From a bacterium (Candidatus Blackallbacteria) CG13_big_fil_rev_8_21_14_2_50_49_14 (GTDB lineage: Bacteria > Cyanobacteriota > Sericytochromatia > UBA7694): 64,000 nucleotides of DNA. Below, piece by piece: positions 44,193 to 53,361 of this stretch (within the stretch, counting starts at the first letter, position 1; every line of letters starts with the position of its first letter). Under the pieces are notes generated by a model. It worked only from the letters and a program-made list of their open reading frames with translations, ran no database searches and had not been told where the DNA came from. Both the position numbers and the translations under genes were made by a program. The stretch covers positions 124,001 to 188,000 of the forward strand of contig PFGG01000065.1 in NCBI GenBank assembly GCA_002783405.1. The letters are read 5' to 3'.

Positions 44193-45851
44193 ATGAATCA
44201 GCGCCCTCTTCGTTTGGCTTTTGGACGTTTTATGCAGGAAAGCAATGCTTTTTCTTCGGTTCTCACCCGCCGCGAAGATTTTGAGCGTACCCATTATCTC
44301 GAAGGGCAGGCGCTGAAGCAAGCCTGTCAACAGGGACAGTGGGAAGTTGAGGGCTTTCTGAAAAACCTTGAATTATCTGGTTTTCTGAAAGCTGTTCGCA
44401 AGTCCACTCAGGCAGATCAGATTGAAACAGTCCCCCTCCTCAGTGCCTGGTCTATTTCAGGAGGGCCAGTTGAACAGACCTATTTCAATCAGATTTGCCA
44501 ACGCTTTCAGGAATTGCTGGAACAGACAGGCCCTTTGGATGGCCTTTATCTGGCTCTGCACGGGGCCCTGGGTGTAGAAAATGAACAGGATCCTGAGGTT
44601 CGCCTGCTTAAAGCCATCCGCGAAGTGGTCGGACCCGATCTGCCGATTATCGCCAGTTTTGATTTACACGGGCTGATGACAGCTGAAAAAATTGCACTTT
44701 TGAATGGTCTTTGCGCCTACCATACCAATCCCCATTGGGATATGGCACGTACGGGCTTTCGCGCAGGCAAGCTTTTAATTCCACTTGCAGACAAGAAATC
44801 AAGCCCCACCCTGGCCTGGCGCAGCCTTCCCCTTTTATTAGGAGGCGGCAATACCCTTGATTTCTGGCCCCCCATGCGCGGGATTTTTGAATATCTTAAA
44901 GACCTGTGCAGCCAACCCGGCATTCTGGATGCCTCTGTTTTTATGTGCCACCCCTATCTCAAACACCCTGAACTGGGCTGGTCAGTGGTCGTGATCAGCG
45001 AAAATAATCAGGATTTGGCTGAATCTTTGGCCGAAGATTTGGCCGAACGCTGCTGGAAAGTACGCCACCAACAACCGCCACGCTTTATGGAAGTTGATGA
45101 GGCCCTGCGCAAAGTGCATCAGACCAAACTCCGTCGAAAACTCGGCGCCATCGCCTTCTGTGATGCTTCAGATGTCGTCGGCGCGGGCGGAACGGGGGAA
45201 AATACCCATTTGCTCAAAGCACTCTTAGAAGAACACGATCTGCTTTCTCTCATTCCCTTGCGTGACCCCGTTGCGGTTGAAAAACTCTCTCAGCTTGAAA
45301 TAGGCGATGAGGTCACACTCTCTGTGGGGGGGCGCTTACAACCTGAAGTCAATCCCGCCATCAGTGTGACTGGGCGTCTGCGCAATTTGAAACAGACCAA
45401 GAACTTTGGACGAATGGCTGTTTTAGACGCGGATTGCGTGCAACTGGTTCTGACAGAAGGCTATGCCATGCCCATGAAGCCTGATTTTTACGAGGATCTC
45501 GGACTGAAAGTCCGAGAAGCCGATATTGTGGTCGTCAAAAATTTCTTTCATTTCAGACTCTATTATGCTGCCCATTGTCCTGCCAGTTTTTATGTCAAAA
45601 CCCAGGGAATTACTGATTTTGATCGGATCTTAGAAGTTCAGCTCAATGGGCCCGCCTGGCCCCGCGATGAAGTCAATGACTGGCGACCGGAAGATCGACG
45701 CCGCAGAGCCATCCCCCCCACCGAACCGGTTCCGCCCCTGCCACGTTTAAAACCCTCTCCACGCCAGCAAAAACGGTGGGGAATGGCTGGATTCCTCAGC
45801 TTGGCCGCTATAGGATTGCTTTGGCGACTGCTCAGAAAAAGAGCTGATTAG
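44193..45851 (+). CDS. M81-family metallopeptidase-like protein (MlrC-like) with C-terminal membrane anchor
   Basis: Protein of 552 residues of the M81/MlrC group; MlrC of Sphingomonas cleaves microcystin breakdown peptides. Metal ligands Asp157 and His159 (SFDLHGLM) and His181 (TNPHWDMARTG), spaced 22 apart, fit the family. The C-terminus is a membrane helix (about 528-548, GMAGFLSLAAIGLLWRLLRK). Most homologues are soluble. Real substrates of the family are largely unknown, so no specific substrate is claimed. It converges on DUF3326. Confidence 0.87.
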   Translation: MNQRPLRLAFGRFMQESNAFSSVLTRREDFERTHYLEGQALKQACQQGQWEVEGFLKNLELSGFLKAVRKSTQADQIETVPLLSAWSISGGPVEQTYFNQICQRFQELLEQTGPLDGLYLALHGALGVENEQDPEVRLLKAIREVVGPDLPIIASFDLHGLMTAEKIALLNGLCAYHTNPHWDMARTGFRAGKLLIPLADKKSSPTLAWRSLPLLLGGGNTLDFWPPMRGIFEYLKDLCSQPGILDASVFMCHPYLKHPELGWSVVVISENNQDLAESLAEDLAERCWKVRHQQPPRFMEVDEALRKVHQTKLRRKLGAIAFCDASDVVGAGGTGENTHLLKALLEEHDLLSLIPLRDPVAVEKLSQLEIGDEVTLSVGGRLQPEVNPAISVTGRLRNLKQTKNFGRMAVLDADCVQLVLTEGYAMPMKPDFYEDLGLKVREADIVVVKNFFHFRLYYAAHCPASFYVKTQGITDFDRILEVQLNGPAWPRDEVNDWRPEDRRRRAIPPTEPVPPLPRLKPSPRQQKRWGMAGFLSLAAIGLLWRLLRKRAD

Positions 45852-45852
45852 C

Positions 45853-46884
45853 CTAAATTTGCTGAAGCAGAGGGGACAAGGGTCTGCGTAAGACTCTGGG
45901 ATCAATCCCCTCTTTCAGCGCCAGCAAAAGCCCCGCAGCTTCCCAGTAGTTTTCAACCAAAAAATAAGCCTCTGGAGCAAAACCCAAAATCTCGGGGGTG
46001 ATCTTTAAATCGCTCTGGTTTTCTTTGACCAGAATCAAGGGAATCCCCTCTTCAACCGCTCTCAGCATCGGAAGCCCCCCTACAGCATTCCAGGGAGCCA
46101 GCACTGCATCTAAATCTTCAAGTTTTATTTCAGAGTCTGTATAGGGAACAATCGCAGGCGCATGGTGCAAGCCCTTTAAAACACAGGGCAAATAACTTAA
46201 ACCAATTTCTTCAGCCGCCACACGTGGATCCAGACGCTCAGAAATAATTTCGGGTGCAAAAATCGGGGAATGAGCCAAAGGTACTTGCAGTTCCCGTGCC
46301 AAAGCATGGGAGATCAAAGCTTCCAGTGTGCCAATCGGATCCACACCCTTGCCCTGTAAATAGTCATCCCCCACCCCAGGCTCTAAAATGTCCATCCAGG
46401 TCAAAATCGCCAAAGCTGTCGCTCCCTGCGCCAAACAACGATGCGCTGCTGCGCTCAAAACCTCTAAATTTTCAACCGTACCGCTATAGCCATAGGCATG
46501 GGGTTCAAAATGTAAGGCAACAGGTTCAGAGGTCAGGGTATAGCCCTTGAGCGTACAGCCTGTACTCATTGCTGTGGCATGCACCACATTCTCAAGTATC
46601 GGCAGATAGGGTTCACAGGCCCGATCAATCACCAGCCCGATGCTTTGTTTGGCTTGTTTTTTAAAACCCAATTCACGCTGAAAAAAAGCATCAAGATACG
46701 TGCCTTCTAAATAACGAACCTGTGGAGGCTGCTCATAAAACATGGCGGCATTGACCGCATTGGGATGCGTCAGCACACAATCCGCCAAGGAAGCCAAATA
46801 GCGCACAACAATACCAGCATCGCCGGCATAACCGCCCACAGCGGCTCCAATACCCGTGGGTACAATAAATGCAAAACTGAACAT
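45853..46884 (-). CDS. DUF3326 domain-containing protein
   Basis: Protein of 343 residues matching DUF3326 across its length (IVPTGIGAAVGGYAGDAGIV, VLTHPNAVNAAMFYE, HAPAIVPYTDSEIKLEDLDA, APWNAVGGLPMLRAVEEG). The family is common in cyanobacteria and chloroplast-lineage organisms, with unknown function. The Gly-rich start suggests a Rossmann-like fold. Its stop lies 1 nt from the end of the M81 gene and its start is divergent from the MotA-like gene. Confidence 0.85.
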   Translation of the reverse strand: MFSFAFIVPTGIGAAVGGYAGDAGIVVRYLASLADCVLTHPNAVNAAMFYEQPPQVRYLEGTYLDAFFQRELGFKKQAKQSIGLVIDRACEPYLPILENVVHATAMSTGCTLKGYTLTSEPVALHFEPHAYGYSGTVENLEVLSAAAHRCLAQGATALAILTWMDILEPGVGDDYLQGKGVDPIGTLEALISHALARELQVPLAHSPIFAPEIISERLDPRVAAEEIGLSYLPCVLKGLHHAPAIVPYTDSEIKLEDLDAVLAPWNAVGGLPMLRAVEEGIPLILVKENQSDLKITPEILGFAPEAYFLVENYWEAAGLLLALKEGIDPRVLRRPLSPLLQQI

Positions 46885-46939
46885 AATCGTTTTCTCTTTC
46901 GGCTATAATACAACAAGTTCAGCCAAGGAACCAGGAAAA

Positions 46940-47929
46940 ATGTCGACACATTTTCTACAAAAACGAATGCCCACCTTGCTCAGTATGTTTGCAGGCCTGG
47001 GACTTTTGATCTGGGCCATCTTCTCTGATGAGCGTCTGCTCGGCCTGCTCTTTCAACCACAAGCACTGGCTTTGATTGTGGGCGGCACCCTCAGTGCGAC
47101 CATGCTTGGATTTTCCTGGTCAGAACTGATCGGCAGCCTGGGCAGTTTCCTGATTGCCTTTTCTGGAGGCCAAGACCCTGATCTTCAGGATGTTTATGAT
47201 ACCAGCGTTTACCTCTCGCAACAAATGCGGGAAGCGGATTCTCCCGAAGCTTCCCAACGCCTACTCGAAGCAATGCGCCCCCGTTTACATCACCCCTTGC
47301 TAAAAGAAGGACTGGGCCTGGTCGGCGGCGGCTATACTGCAGCCATGATCCGTGAAACCTTGGAAACCACACTGGCCCAAACCAGTATTCAAAAAGGCCG
47401 CGAAATTCGTATTTGGAAATTCATGGGTCAATCTGCCCCCGCTTTTGGCATGGGCGGCGCGCTGCTGATCCTACTGCAACTGACTCAAAAAACTGCTGAG
47501 GCCGCGATTTCTGTAGAGGTTTTAGGGGCTGCATTGGTCAGTTTACTTTACGGCGTGCTGTTTTCAGCCTTGTTTTTCATGCCGATCGCAGAGCAGTTGG
47601 ATGCCTGGCGAGCCCGCCAAATCCACTACCTGCAAATGTGTCTTGAAAGCGTCATTCTGCTGCAGCACCGACACCATCCTCTTTACGTAGAGTCTGTGCT
47701 TAAACCTTTTTTAAGCGTCCAGGGCGTCTCTCCCAGGCCCAAATCATTTCAAGCGGCCCCTGAAACTGCCCAACCCCGCAAGAATAGTTTCTTCAAACAA
47801 GCCCTTGCCAATGAAATGGAAGAGGCTCCGCTGGAGGACTCCCCTCCAGCCGCACCAACATCAGATACAGGCTTAAGCGCCCAACAACTGCGTCAGTTTC
47901 GCCCGGTCAATCGACGCAAGGATCTCTAA
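46940..47929 (+). CDS. MotA/TolQ/ExbB-family membrane protein
   Basis: Protein of 329 residues. Membrane helices at about 12-27, 37-55, 165-185 and 195-215 fit the MotA fold (MFAGLGLLIWAIFS, ALALIVGGTLSATMLGFSW, FMGQSAPAFGMGGALLILLQ). It is distinct from the motA at 35955. The C-terminal 75 residues are a Pro/Glu-rich tail. ATG 46940 is chosen for AGGAA before it; an upstream frame start at 46856 would overlap DUF3326. No MotB-like partner is adjacent. It ends one base before tsaD, so they are coupled. Confidence 0.8.
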   Translation: MSTHFLQKRMPTLLSMFAGLGLLIWAIFSDERLLGLLFQPQALALIVGGTLSATMLGFSWSELIGSLGSFLIAFSGGQDPDLQDVYDTSVYLSQQMREADSPEASQRLLEAMRPRLHHPLLKEGLGLVGGGYTAAMIRETLETTLAQTSIQKGREIRIWKFMGQSAPAFGMGGALLILLQLTQKTAEAAISVEVLGAALVSLLYGVLFSALFFMPIAEQLDAWRARQIHYLQMCLESVILLQHRHHPLYVESVLKPFLSVQGVSPRPKSFQAAPETAQPRKNSFFKQALANEMEEAPLEDSPPAAPTSDTGLSAQQLRQFRPVNRRKDL

Positions 47930-48940
47930 ATGATTATTCTGGGGATTGAGTCCAGTTGCGATGAAACAGCGGTCGCTCTGGTTGAAAACGGACGTCGGAT
48001 TTTATCCAGTGAAATTCGCTCTCAAATAGAAGAACATAAAATCTATGGGGGCGTGGTACCAGAGCTGGCTTCCCGTTGCCATGTCGAAGCCCTGCACCCC
48101 CTTTTAAACAGTGCCCTTGAAAACGCTGGCCTCAGTTATACCGACGTAGATGCCATTGCAGTTACCTGTGGCCCAGGCCTTCAAGGCGCACTTCTGGTCG
48201 GTGTTACCGCAGCAGAAACCTTGGCCTGGCTGATCGATCGCCCCTTGATTGGTGTCAATCACCTCGAAGGGCATATTTACGCGAACTTCCTCAGTTTTCC
48301 CGATCAGATTGAATTTCCCCTCTTGGTTTTATTGGTTTCGGGAGGACATACGCAGTTATTGCAAATGGATGGCCATGGAATGTATCAGGTCTTGGGGGGC
48401 ACACGGGATGATGCCATCGGTGAAGCCTTTGACAAGGTCGCCCGCCTGCTTGGGCTGCCTTATCCAGGAGGCCCTGTGATCGATCAGCTGGCCCAGTCAG
48501 GCAATCCAGAGGCATTTCCGTTTCCCCGCAGCATGCTTCAGGAACAGGATTTCAGTTTCAGCGGTTTGAAAACAGCTGTGCTTTACACAGTTCGCAAACT
48601 TGAGCAAAACAAGCAAGAACTGCCGATTGCAGACCTCTGTGCCAGTTTTCAGAGTGCCGCCATAGATACACTGCTGGAAAAAACCTTACGTCTGATTGAA
48701 ACAAAAAATATCAAACAACTCTCTGTGACAGGTGGTGTTTCCGCCAATTCTCTCTTACGCTCACGTCTTAAAACAGCCTCCCAAGCTCAAAATTTTCAGG
48801 TCTTTATGCCGCCCCTGCAACTCTGCACAGACAATGCAGCCATGATTGCAGCCTGCGCTTGGTATCAATGGCAAAAAAAACCTGAAGACATGCGTTTTAA
48901 ACTCCAAACCCGCCCACGCTACCCACTTTCACAGATTTGA
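47930..48940 (+). CDS. tsaD: tRNA N6-threonylcarbamoyladenosine synthase subunit TsaD
   Basis: Catalytic subunit of the t6A37 tRNA modification complex. It has 336 residues, the usual length. Metal-binding His111 and His115 (NHLEGHIYAN), the ASKHA-type start (GIESSCDETAVALVENG) and the LSVTGGVSANSLLR segment are present. It starts directly after the MotA-like stop. Confidence 0.95.
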   Translation: MIILGIESSCDETAVALVENGRRILSSEIRSQIEEHKIYGGVVPELASRCHVEALHPLLNSALENAGLSYTDVDAIAVTCGPGLQGALLVGVTAAETLAWLIDRPLIGVNHLEGHIYANFLSFPDQIEFPLLVLLVSGGHTQLLQMDGHGMYQVLGGTRDDAIGEAFDKVARLLGLPYPGGPVIDQLAQSGNPEAFPFPRSMLQEQDFSFSGLKTAVLYTVRKLEQNKQELPIADLCASFQSAAIDTLLEKTLRLIETKNIKQLSVTGGVSANSLLRSRLKTASQAQNFQVFMPPLQLCTDNAAMIAACAWYQWQKKPEDMRFKLQTRPRYPLSQI

Positions 48941-48974
48941 AAAGTTCAATTTGAAGCGTGACAAAGGCTTAAAA

Positions 48975-51185
48975 GTGTCTTATGATACCATCATGAAGAG
49001 TTTGGGCAAGACCGCAGTGGATTTTCCTGTGGCACTTTTTGAGTTGGATTCTATGGGTTGCATTCTGTCTGTTAATGCTTTTTGGCAGAAATTGACGGGA
49101 TTGCATGCGAATGAAGTCTTGCAAAAACCTTGGTTTGACTTGGTTTTGAGCAGTGAACAGCCCGAACTGGAAAGCAAATGGCGCTCTTTTTGCAGCCAGC
49201 CTGAAGGTCACTTCGAAGCTTTTTTTACCCCCAAACTCACACAACCCAACGTTGATTTTCTCTTGGTAAAAATCAGTCATTCTGCCCAGGGTTTTCTGGC
49301 TTGCTTAGAAAACCGTACAGAGCTGAAACAGGCCAATCAAAGCAATCACCATTTGCGCGAAAAAATCATTGCCCTGTTTCGCAACAGTAACCAAATGATT
49401 ATCATGTTAGATCGCAAGCATCGGGTCACGGAATTTAATCATGTTGCCGCCATTTCTGCGCGCCAACGTTTTTTTCGTGAAATGGAGGCTGGCGAAGATT
49501 TTATCAACTATGTTCAACCCGACCGCTTGGATGATTTTTACAGCAGTTTTGAACAGGCCCTCACAGGTCAACATGTTTTCAAAGAACGGATTATTCATGC
49601 CCCCGACGGACAAGCTGTCAGCTATGAAATGAGCTACTCTCCGATTCGGGATGAGCAGAATCAAATCTGTGGGGTCTGTTTTACAGGTCTGAATATTGAA
49701 GCCCAAAAACAGATGCAGGTACTTTTACACCATGAGCAACTTTTCGTTTCTGCCATTTTAGATACCAGCAGCGCTTTGATTCTGGTTCTCGATCAAAAGG
49801 GGCGTATTATTCGTTTCAACCAAGCCTGTGAAAAATTGAGTGGCTATACTTTTCACGAGGTACAGGGAAAACATTTCGGTTTTCTGCTGCCAAAATCAGA
49901 ACGCGAATCCTACCTAAAACGATTTGACGATCTTCAGGTCAAAGACTTTCCCATCAGCACACAAATGCCCTTGGTCACACGGCAAGCTGAAATTCGCAGT
50001 ATTTCCTGGACAGGAACAGTTTTGCTGAATGTTGAAGGCACGGTTGAATACCACGTAGCAACAGGCATTGATATCACCGAAAGCGAAAAAACCAGCAAAG
50101 CCCTGCGCGAGCATGAAGAGATGCTGCGCCAGATTCAAAAATTAGATGCCATTGGCCAACTGACAGGGGAAATTGCCCACGATTTTAACAATATTTTGGC
50201 AGGCATTCAAGGGTATGCCCAACTGATTGAAGAATCTTTAGCCTCAGGTACAGTTGCGGCTGAGCATGTTCACGAAATTCAACGTATTTGTGAAAAAGCC
50301 CGAGCGCTTACCGGCCAATTACTGATCTTCAGCCGTAAACACCGCCCCAATCCCCGTCCGCTGAACATTGAAAAACTGCTGCTTGAAATGAATCCTCTTT
50401 TTCTGCCTCTTTTAGGCGAAAATCTACAATTACACACCGATTGCGCCCCCAACCTCCCTCAAATATTAATGGAACCAACCCACCTTGAACAATTGGTCAT
50501 GAATCTGGTCGTTAATGCCCGCGACGCCATGGATAAACAGGGAGAAATTTTCATCAAAACCTTTTTAAAAGATGAAAAGCGGGAAATTTTCGTTCCGCTT
50601 TTTGGGAACCGCCCTGCGGGAAAATACCTGTGTATTTCAGTCAAAGATCAGGGAACAGGCATACCTGTTGAAATTCAGGAAAAAATCTTTGCTCCCTTTT
50701 TTACGACAAAAGCCGAAGGAACCGGCTTGGGCTTGGCCATCATCTATGGCATCGTCACAGAATATGGCGGCTATATTCTCTTGAACAGTTCTCCCCAAAC
50801 AGGAACCTGTTTTGAAATTTATCTTCCGGCCATGCTTTCCACTCCTCTCTCCCCAGCTTCTTCATCCAATCTCCTGATCCTGGGACTTTTCGAAAAAGAT
50901 CTGGAGAGTCTTGAGAATTCGCTGGGCCCAGAGTATACCTACTCTGCCCTTGAAATCCCCCAGACAGCTCCGCCCTCTGGCCAGCGCATGATCAGCCGCC
51001 TGACGGTTGAAAATATTGAGAAAATTCACAACTGGGCTAAACAAGCACGAACACCTCCTCAAGTGCTTTACCTCAGTGGCACTGAAGAACAGGAATTGGC
51101 GCTGCTTCCACAATTAAAACCTTGGGAAGATATTCTGATCTGTCCAATGGACAGTTTCAGGCTCAATAAATGGCTGCAGGCTTAA
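48975..51185 (+). CDS. PAS-domain sensor histidine kinase with degenerate C-terminal receiver-like region
   Basis: Protein of 736 residues from GTG 48975, preceded by AAAGG at 7 nt; ATG 48993 is an alternative. Three PAS domains occupy about 15-115, 130-245 and 255-370 (VALFELDSMGCILSVNAFWQ, IIMLDRKHRVTEFNHVAAI, LILVLDQKGRIIRFNQACEK). The kinase core has phosphoacceptor His402 (GEIAHDFNNIL), N-box MNLVVNARDAM (Asn514), and GTGLGLAIIYGIV. The last 100 residues look like a receiver fold without a clear phosphoacceptor Asp (LLILGLFEKDLESL, VLYLSGTEEQE). No membrane helices, so it is cytosolic. Its cognate regulator is not adjacent. Confidence 0.85.
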   Translation: MSYDTIMKSLGKTAVDFPVALFELDSMGCILSVNAFWQKLTGLHANEVLQKPWFDLVLSSEQPELESKWRSFCSQPEGHFEAFFTPKLTQPNVDFLLVKISHSAQGFLACLENRTELKQANQSNHHLREKIIALFRNSNQMIIMLDRKHRVTEFNHVAAISARQRFFREMEAGEDFINYVQPDRLDDFYSSFEQALTGQHVFKERIIHAPDGQAVSYEMSYSPIRDEQNQICGVCFTGLNIEAQKQMQVLLHHEQLFVSAILDTSSALILVLDQKGRIIRFNQACEKLSGYTFHEVQGKHFGFLLPKSERESYLKRFDDLQVKDFPISTQMPLVTRQAEIRSISWTGTVLLNVEGTVEYHVATGIDITESEKTSKALREHEEMLRQIQKLDAIGQLTGEIAHDFNNILAGIQGYAQLIEESLASGTVAAEHVHEIQRICEKARALTGQLLIFSRKHRPNPRPLNIEKLLLEMNPLFLPLLGENLQLHTDCAPNLPQILMEPTHLEQLVMNLVVNARDAMDKQGEIFIKTFLKDEKREIFVPLFGNRPAGKYLCISVKDQGTGIPVEIQEKIFAPFFTTKAEGTGLGLAIIYGIVTEYGGYILLNSSPQTGTCFEIYLPAMLSTPLSPASSSNLLILGLFEKDLESLENSLGPEYTYSALEIPQTAPPSGQRMISRLTVENIEKIHNWAKQARTPPQVLYLSGTEEQELALLPQLKPWEDILICPMDSFRLNKWLQA

Positions 51186-51260
51186 TGGAAACAGGTAATT
51201 CAGCCAAAAACCAAGGTCTCCTGCTAAGATACTTCTACTAATTTAAACAGAGATTTTATC

Positions 51261-52397
51261 ATGTTGAATATTCAAGCTTTGCCACTCAAAAGTTTATCGG
51301 GTCTGCTTTTGTTTTTATGGAGCCCATCTTCAGCTCAGGCTCTCAGTCTTTCACTGCAGCCCCTTCCGGGAAAATTTAAGCAACCGGTCTTTTTAACCGC
51401 TCCTGCTGGAAGCGATCTGCTCTTTGTAATCGAACAGCAGGGCATGATCTGGAAAATTGCCAAAGGCCAACCCAAAACACTTTTTTTAGATCTCCGCAGA
51501 CAGATCCAAGCGGGAGGAGAAAAAGGTTTACTTTCTATGGCCTTTGCACCTGATTACCTACGCCATGGGCGCTTCTTTCTCAACTATACAACCGGCACGC
51601 CCCTGAAAACCCGTATTTCGGAATGGCGTGCCAACCCTCAGAAACAAACCATCATTCAAGGCAGTGAGCGCGTTTTGCTTGAAATTCCCCAGCCCTATCA
51701 AAACCACAATGGCGGCCAGATTGCCTTTGGCAAAGATGGCATGCTCTATATTGGTATGGGTGATGGGGGCAGCGCCAACGATCCCCATGGCAATGGACAA
51801 AACCCCAACAGTTTACTCGGAAAAATTTTGCGTATAGATGTCAGCAAAGGCCCCGGCTACCGTATTCCAACGGACAATCCCTTTCAGCGGCAAGCCGGTT
51901 ACCGGCCTGAAATTTGGGCCTATGGCCTGCGCAACCCCTGGCGCTTTAGTTTTGATCGTCAGACGGGTGAACTTTATCTCGGAGATGTGGGACAAAATCG
52001 TTTTGAAGAAATTGATCTGGTTGAGAAAGGTCAAAATTATGGCTGGAACCGACAGGAAGGTTTTTCATGTTTTTCCCCGCCGCAAAACTGTTCAAGTAAA
52101 GGTTTGACAGCCCCTCTCGTAGCGTATGGTCGCCAAGCAGGAATCGCTGTCACAGGTGGCTATGTCTATCGCGGCAAACGCTTTCCAGCGCTTTCAGGTC
52201 TCTATCTTTACGGCGATTTTGGCTCAGGCAAAGTCTGGGGGCTTAAACAAAAACAGAAAAAAATCCTTTGGCATCAGCCCCTTCTCAACTCGGGATTGAA
52301 TATCAGTTCCTTTGGAGAAGATGGCCATGGAGAACTCTACTTGCTAGACTATAGCAAAGGTCGGATTTATCGGATAGAAGCAGGGAGCAGAAAATGA
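51261..52397 (+). CDS. PQQ-dependent sugar dehydrogenase-like secreted protein
   Basis: Beta-propeller protein of 378 residues of the soluble aldose sugar dehydrogenase (YliI/GSDH) family. A signal peptide ends near SAQALS. The active-site block NHNGGQIAFGKDGMLYIGMG holds the expected His; a later WAYGLRNPWRFSFD, GDVGQNRFEEIDL and GGYVYRGKRFP are typical. It needs PQQ, but no pqq biosynthesis genes are in this window. The next gene overlaps by 4 nt. Confidence 0.88.
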   Translation: MLNIQALPLKSLSGLLLFLWSPSSAQALSLSLQPLPGKFKQPVFLTAPAGSDLLFVIEQQGMIWKIAKGQPKTLFLDLRRQIQAGGEKGLLSMAFAPDYLRHGRFFLNYTTGTPLKTRISEWRANPQKQTIIQGSERVLLEIPQPYQNHNGGQIAFGKDGMLYIGMGDGGSANDPHGNGQNPNSLLGKILRIDVSKGPGYRIPTDNPFQRQAGYRPEIWAYGLRNPWRFSFDRQTGELYLGDVGQNRFEEIDLVEKGQNYGWNRQEGFSCFSPPQNCSSKGLTAPLVAYGRQAGIAVTGGYVYRGKRFPALSGLYLYGDFGSGKVWGLKQKQKKILWHQPLLNSGLNISSFGEDGHGELYLLDYSKGRIYRIEAGSRK

Positions 52398-53308
52398 AAA
52401 AGTGGATTCCAAGCGCCTTAAGCGCCATTCTGTTATTGGGAGTCATGGCCTGTGCGCCTGGATCGGAAGAGAAAAACGACCACAAAGTCTTACGTTTGGG
52501 GCTTGTTCCCTTTGAAACAGGTGAAGAATTGCTCAAGGATATTCAACCCCTGCTCAATGTGATTGAAAAGGGGATGGACATGGAGGTTCAGCCTTCTGTT
52601 GCCGCTGATTATACAGGTGTTGTTGAATCCCTTAAAAATAAGCAACTCGATGCCGCCTTTCTCAGCCCAGCATCCTATGTTTTAGCCAAACAGGAAGCCA
52701 ATGTACGCATTATTGTCAAATCTCAACGCAATGGCTCAGCCTCTTATTACGGGGCGATTATTGTACGTGCCGACAGCCCAATTCACAAACTCACCGATCT
52801 CAAAGGTAAGAAATTTTCTTTTGGCGATCCGATTTCTACTTCGGGGCATATCTTTGCCCGCAAGATTATGAAAGAAGCAGGCGTCAACCCTGATACGGAT
52901 TTAGACAAAGTGATTTATTCAGGCAGCCACGACGCGACGATTTTAGCCGTTCTCAATGATAAAGTCGATGCAGGGGCTACCTACGCCGATGATAACCAGG
53001 GCAAGTCCAGCGCCTGGAGCCGCTTTCTCAAACCTGAAGATCTTAAAAAAATTCGGGTCTTAACCTATACCGAACCCATTCCCTCTGACACGATTTGTGT
53101 GAGTGAAGATTTCCCCGAAGCTCTTACCCAACGCCTGCAAAAAACCATTCTGGATTACAGTCAATCCCCTGAAGGCAAAGCGCTGATCAAAAAGCTGTAT
53201 CATTTTGATGGCTATGTAGAAGCCAATGACGCCGACTATAAAAGCGTAAGAGAGGGCTTTGCGGCCGCAGGAATTGATCTCAAGGCCAAATTGAAAAAGT
53301 CCCCCTGA
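52394..53308 (+). CDS. Phosphate/phosphonate ABC transporter substrate-binding lipoprotein, PhnD-like
   Basis: Protein of 304 residues anchored by the lipobox VMAC. The fold is PhnD type: LRLGLVPFETGEELLKDIQP, LDAAFLSPASYVLA, FGDPISTSGHIFARKIM, GSHDATILAVLNDKVDAGAT and EPIPSDTICVSE. It would bind a phosphonate or related ligand in the periplasm. There is no phnC or phnE in this window, so the transporter is orphan here. It overlaps the sugar dehydrogenase by 4 nt. Confidence 0.88.
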   Translation: MKKWIPSALSAILLLGVMACAPGSEEKNDHKVLRLGLVPFETGEELLKDIQPLLNVIEKGMDMEVQPSVAADYTGVVESLKNKQLDAAFLSPASYVLAKQEANVRIIVKSQRNGSASYYGAIIVRADSPIHKLTDLKGKKFSFGDPISTSGHIFARKIMKEAGVNPDTDLDKVIYSGSHDATILAVLNDKVDAGATYADDNQGKSSAWSRFLKPEDLKKIRVLTYTEPIPSDTICVSEDFPEALTQRLQKTILDYSQSPEGKALIKKLYHFDGYVEANDADYKSVREGFAAAGIDLKAKLKKSP

Positions 53309-53317
53309 AGCCCAACT

Positions 53318-53351
53318 AAAAAAGGGGCTCTTATGACAGAGCCCCTTTTAA
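53318..53351. terminator. Bidirectional intrinsic terminator
   Basis: AAAAGGGGCTC and GAGCCCCTTTT pair around TTATGACA, between phnD-like and convergent lysC. Confidence 0.9.
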
Positions 53352-53361
53352 AAACAAAAAA

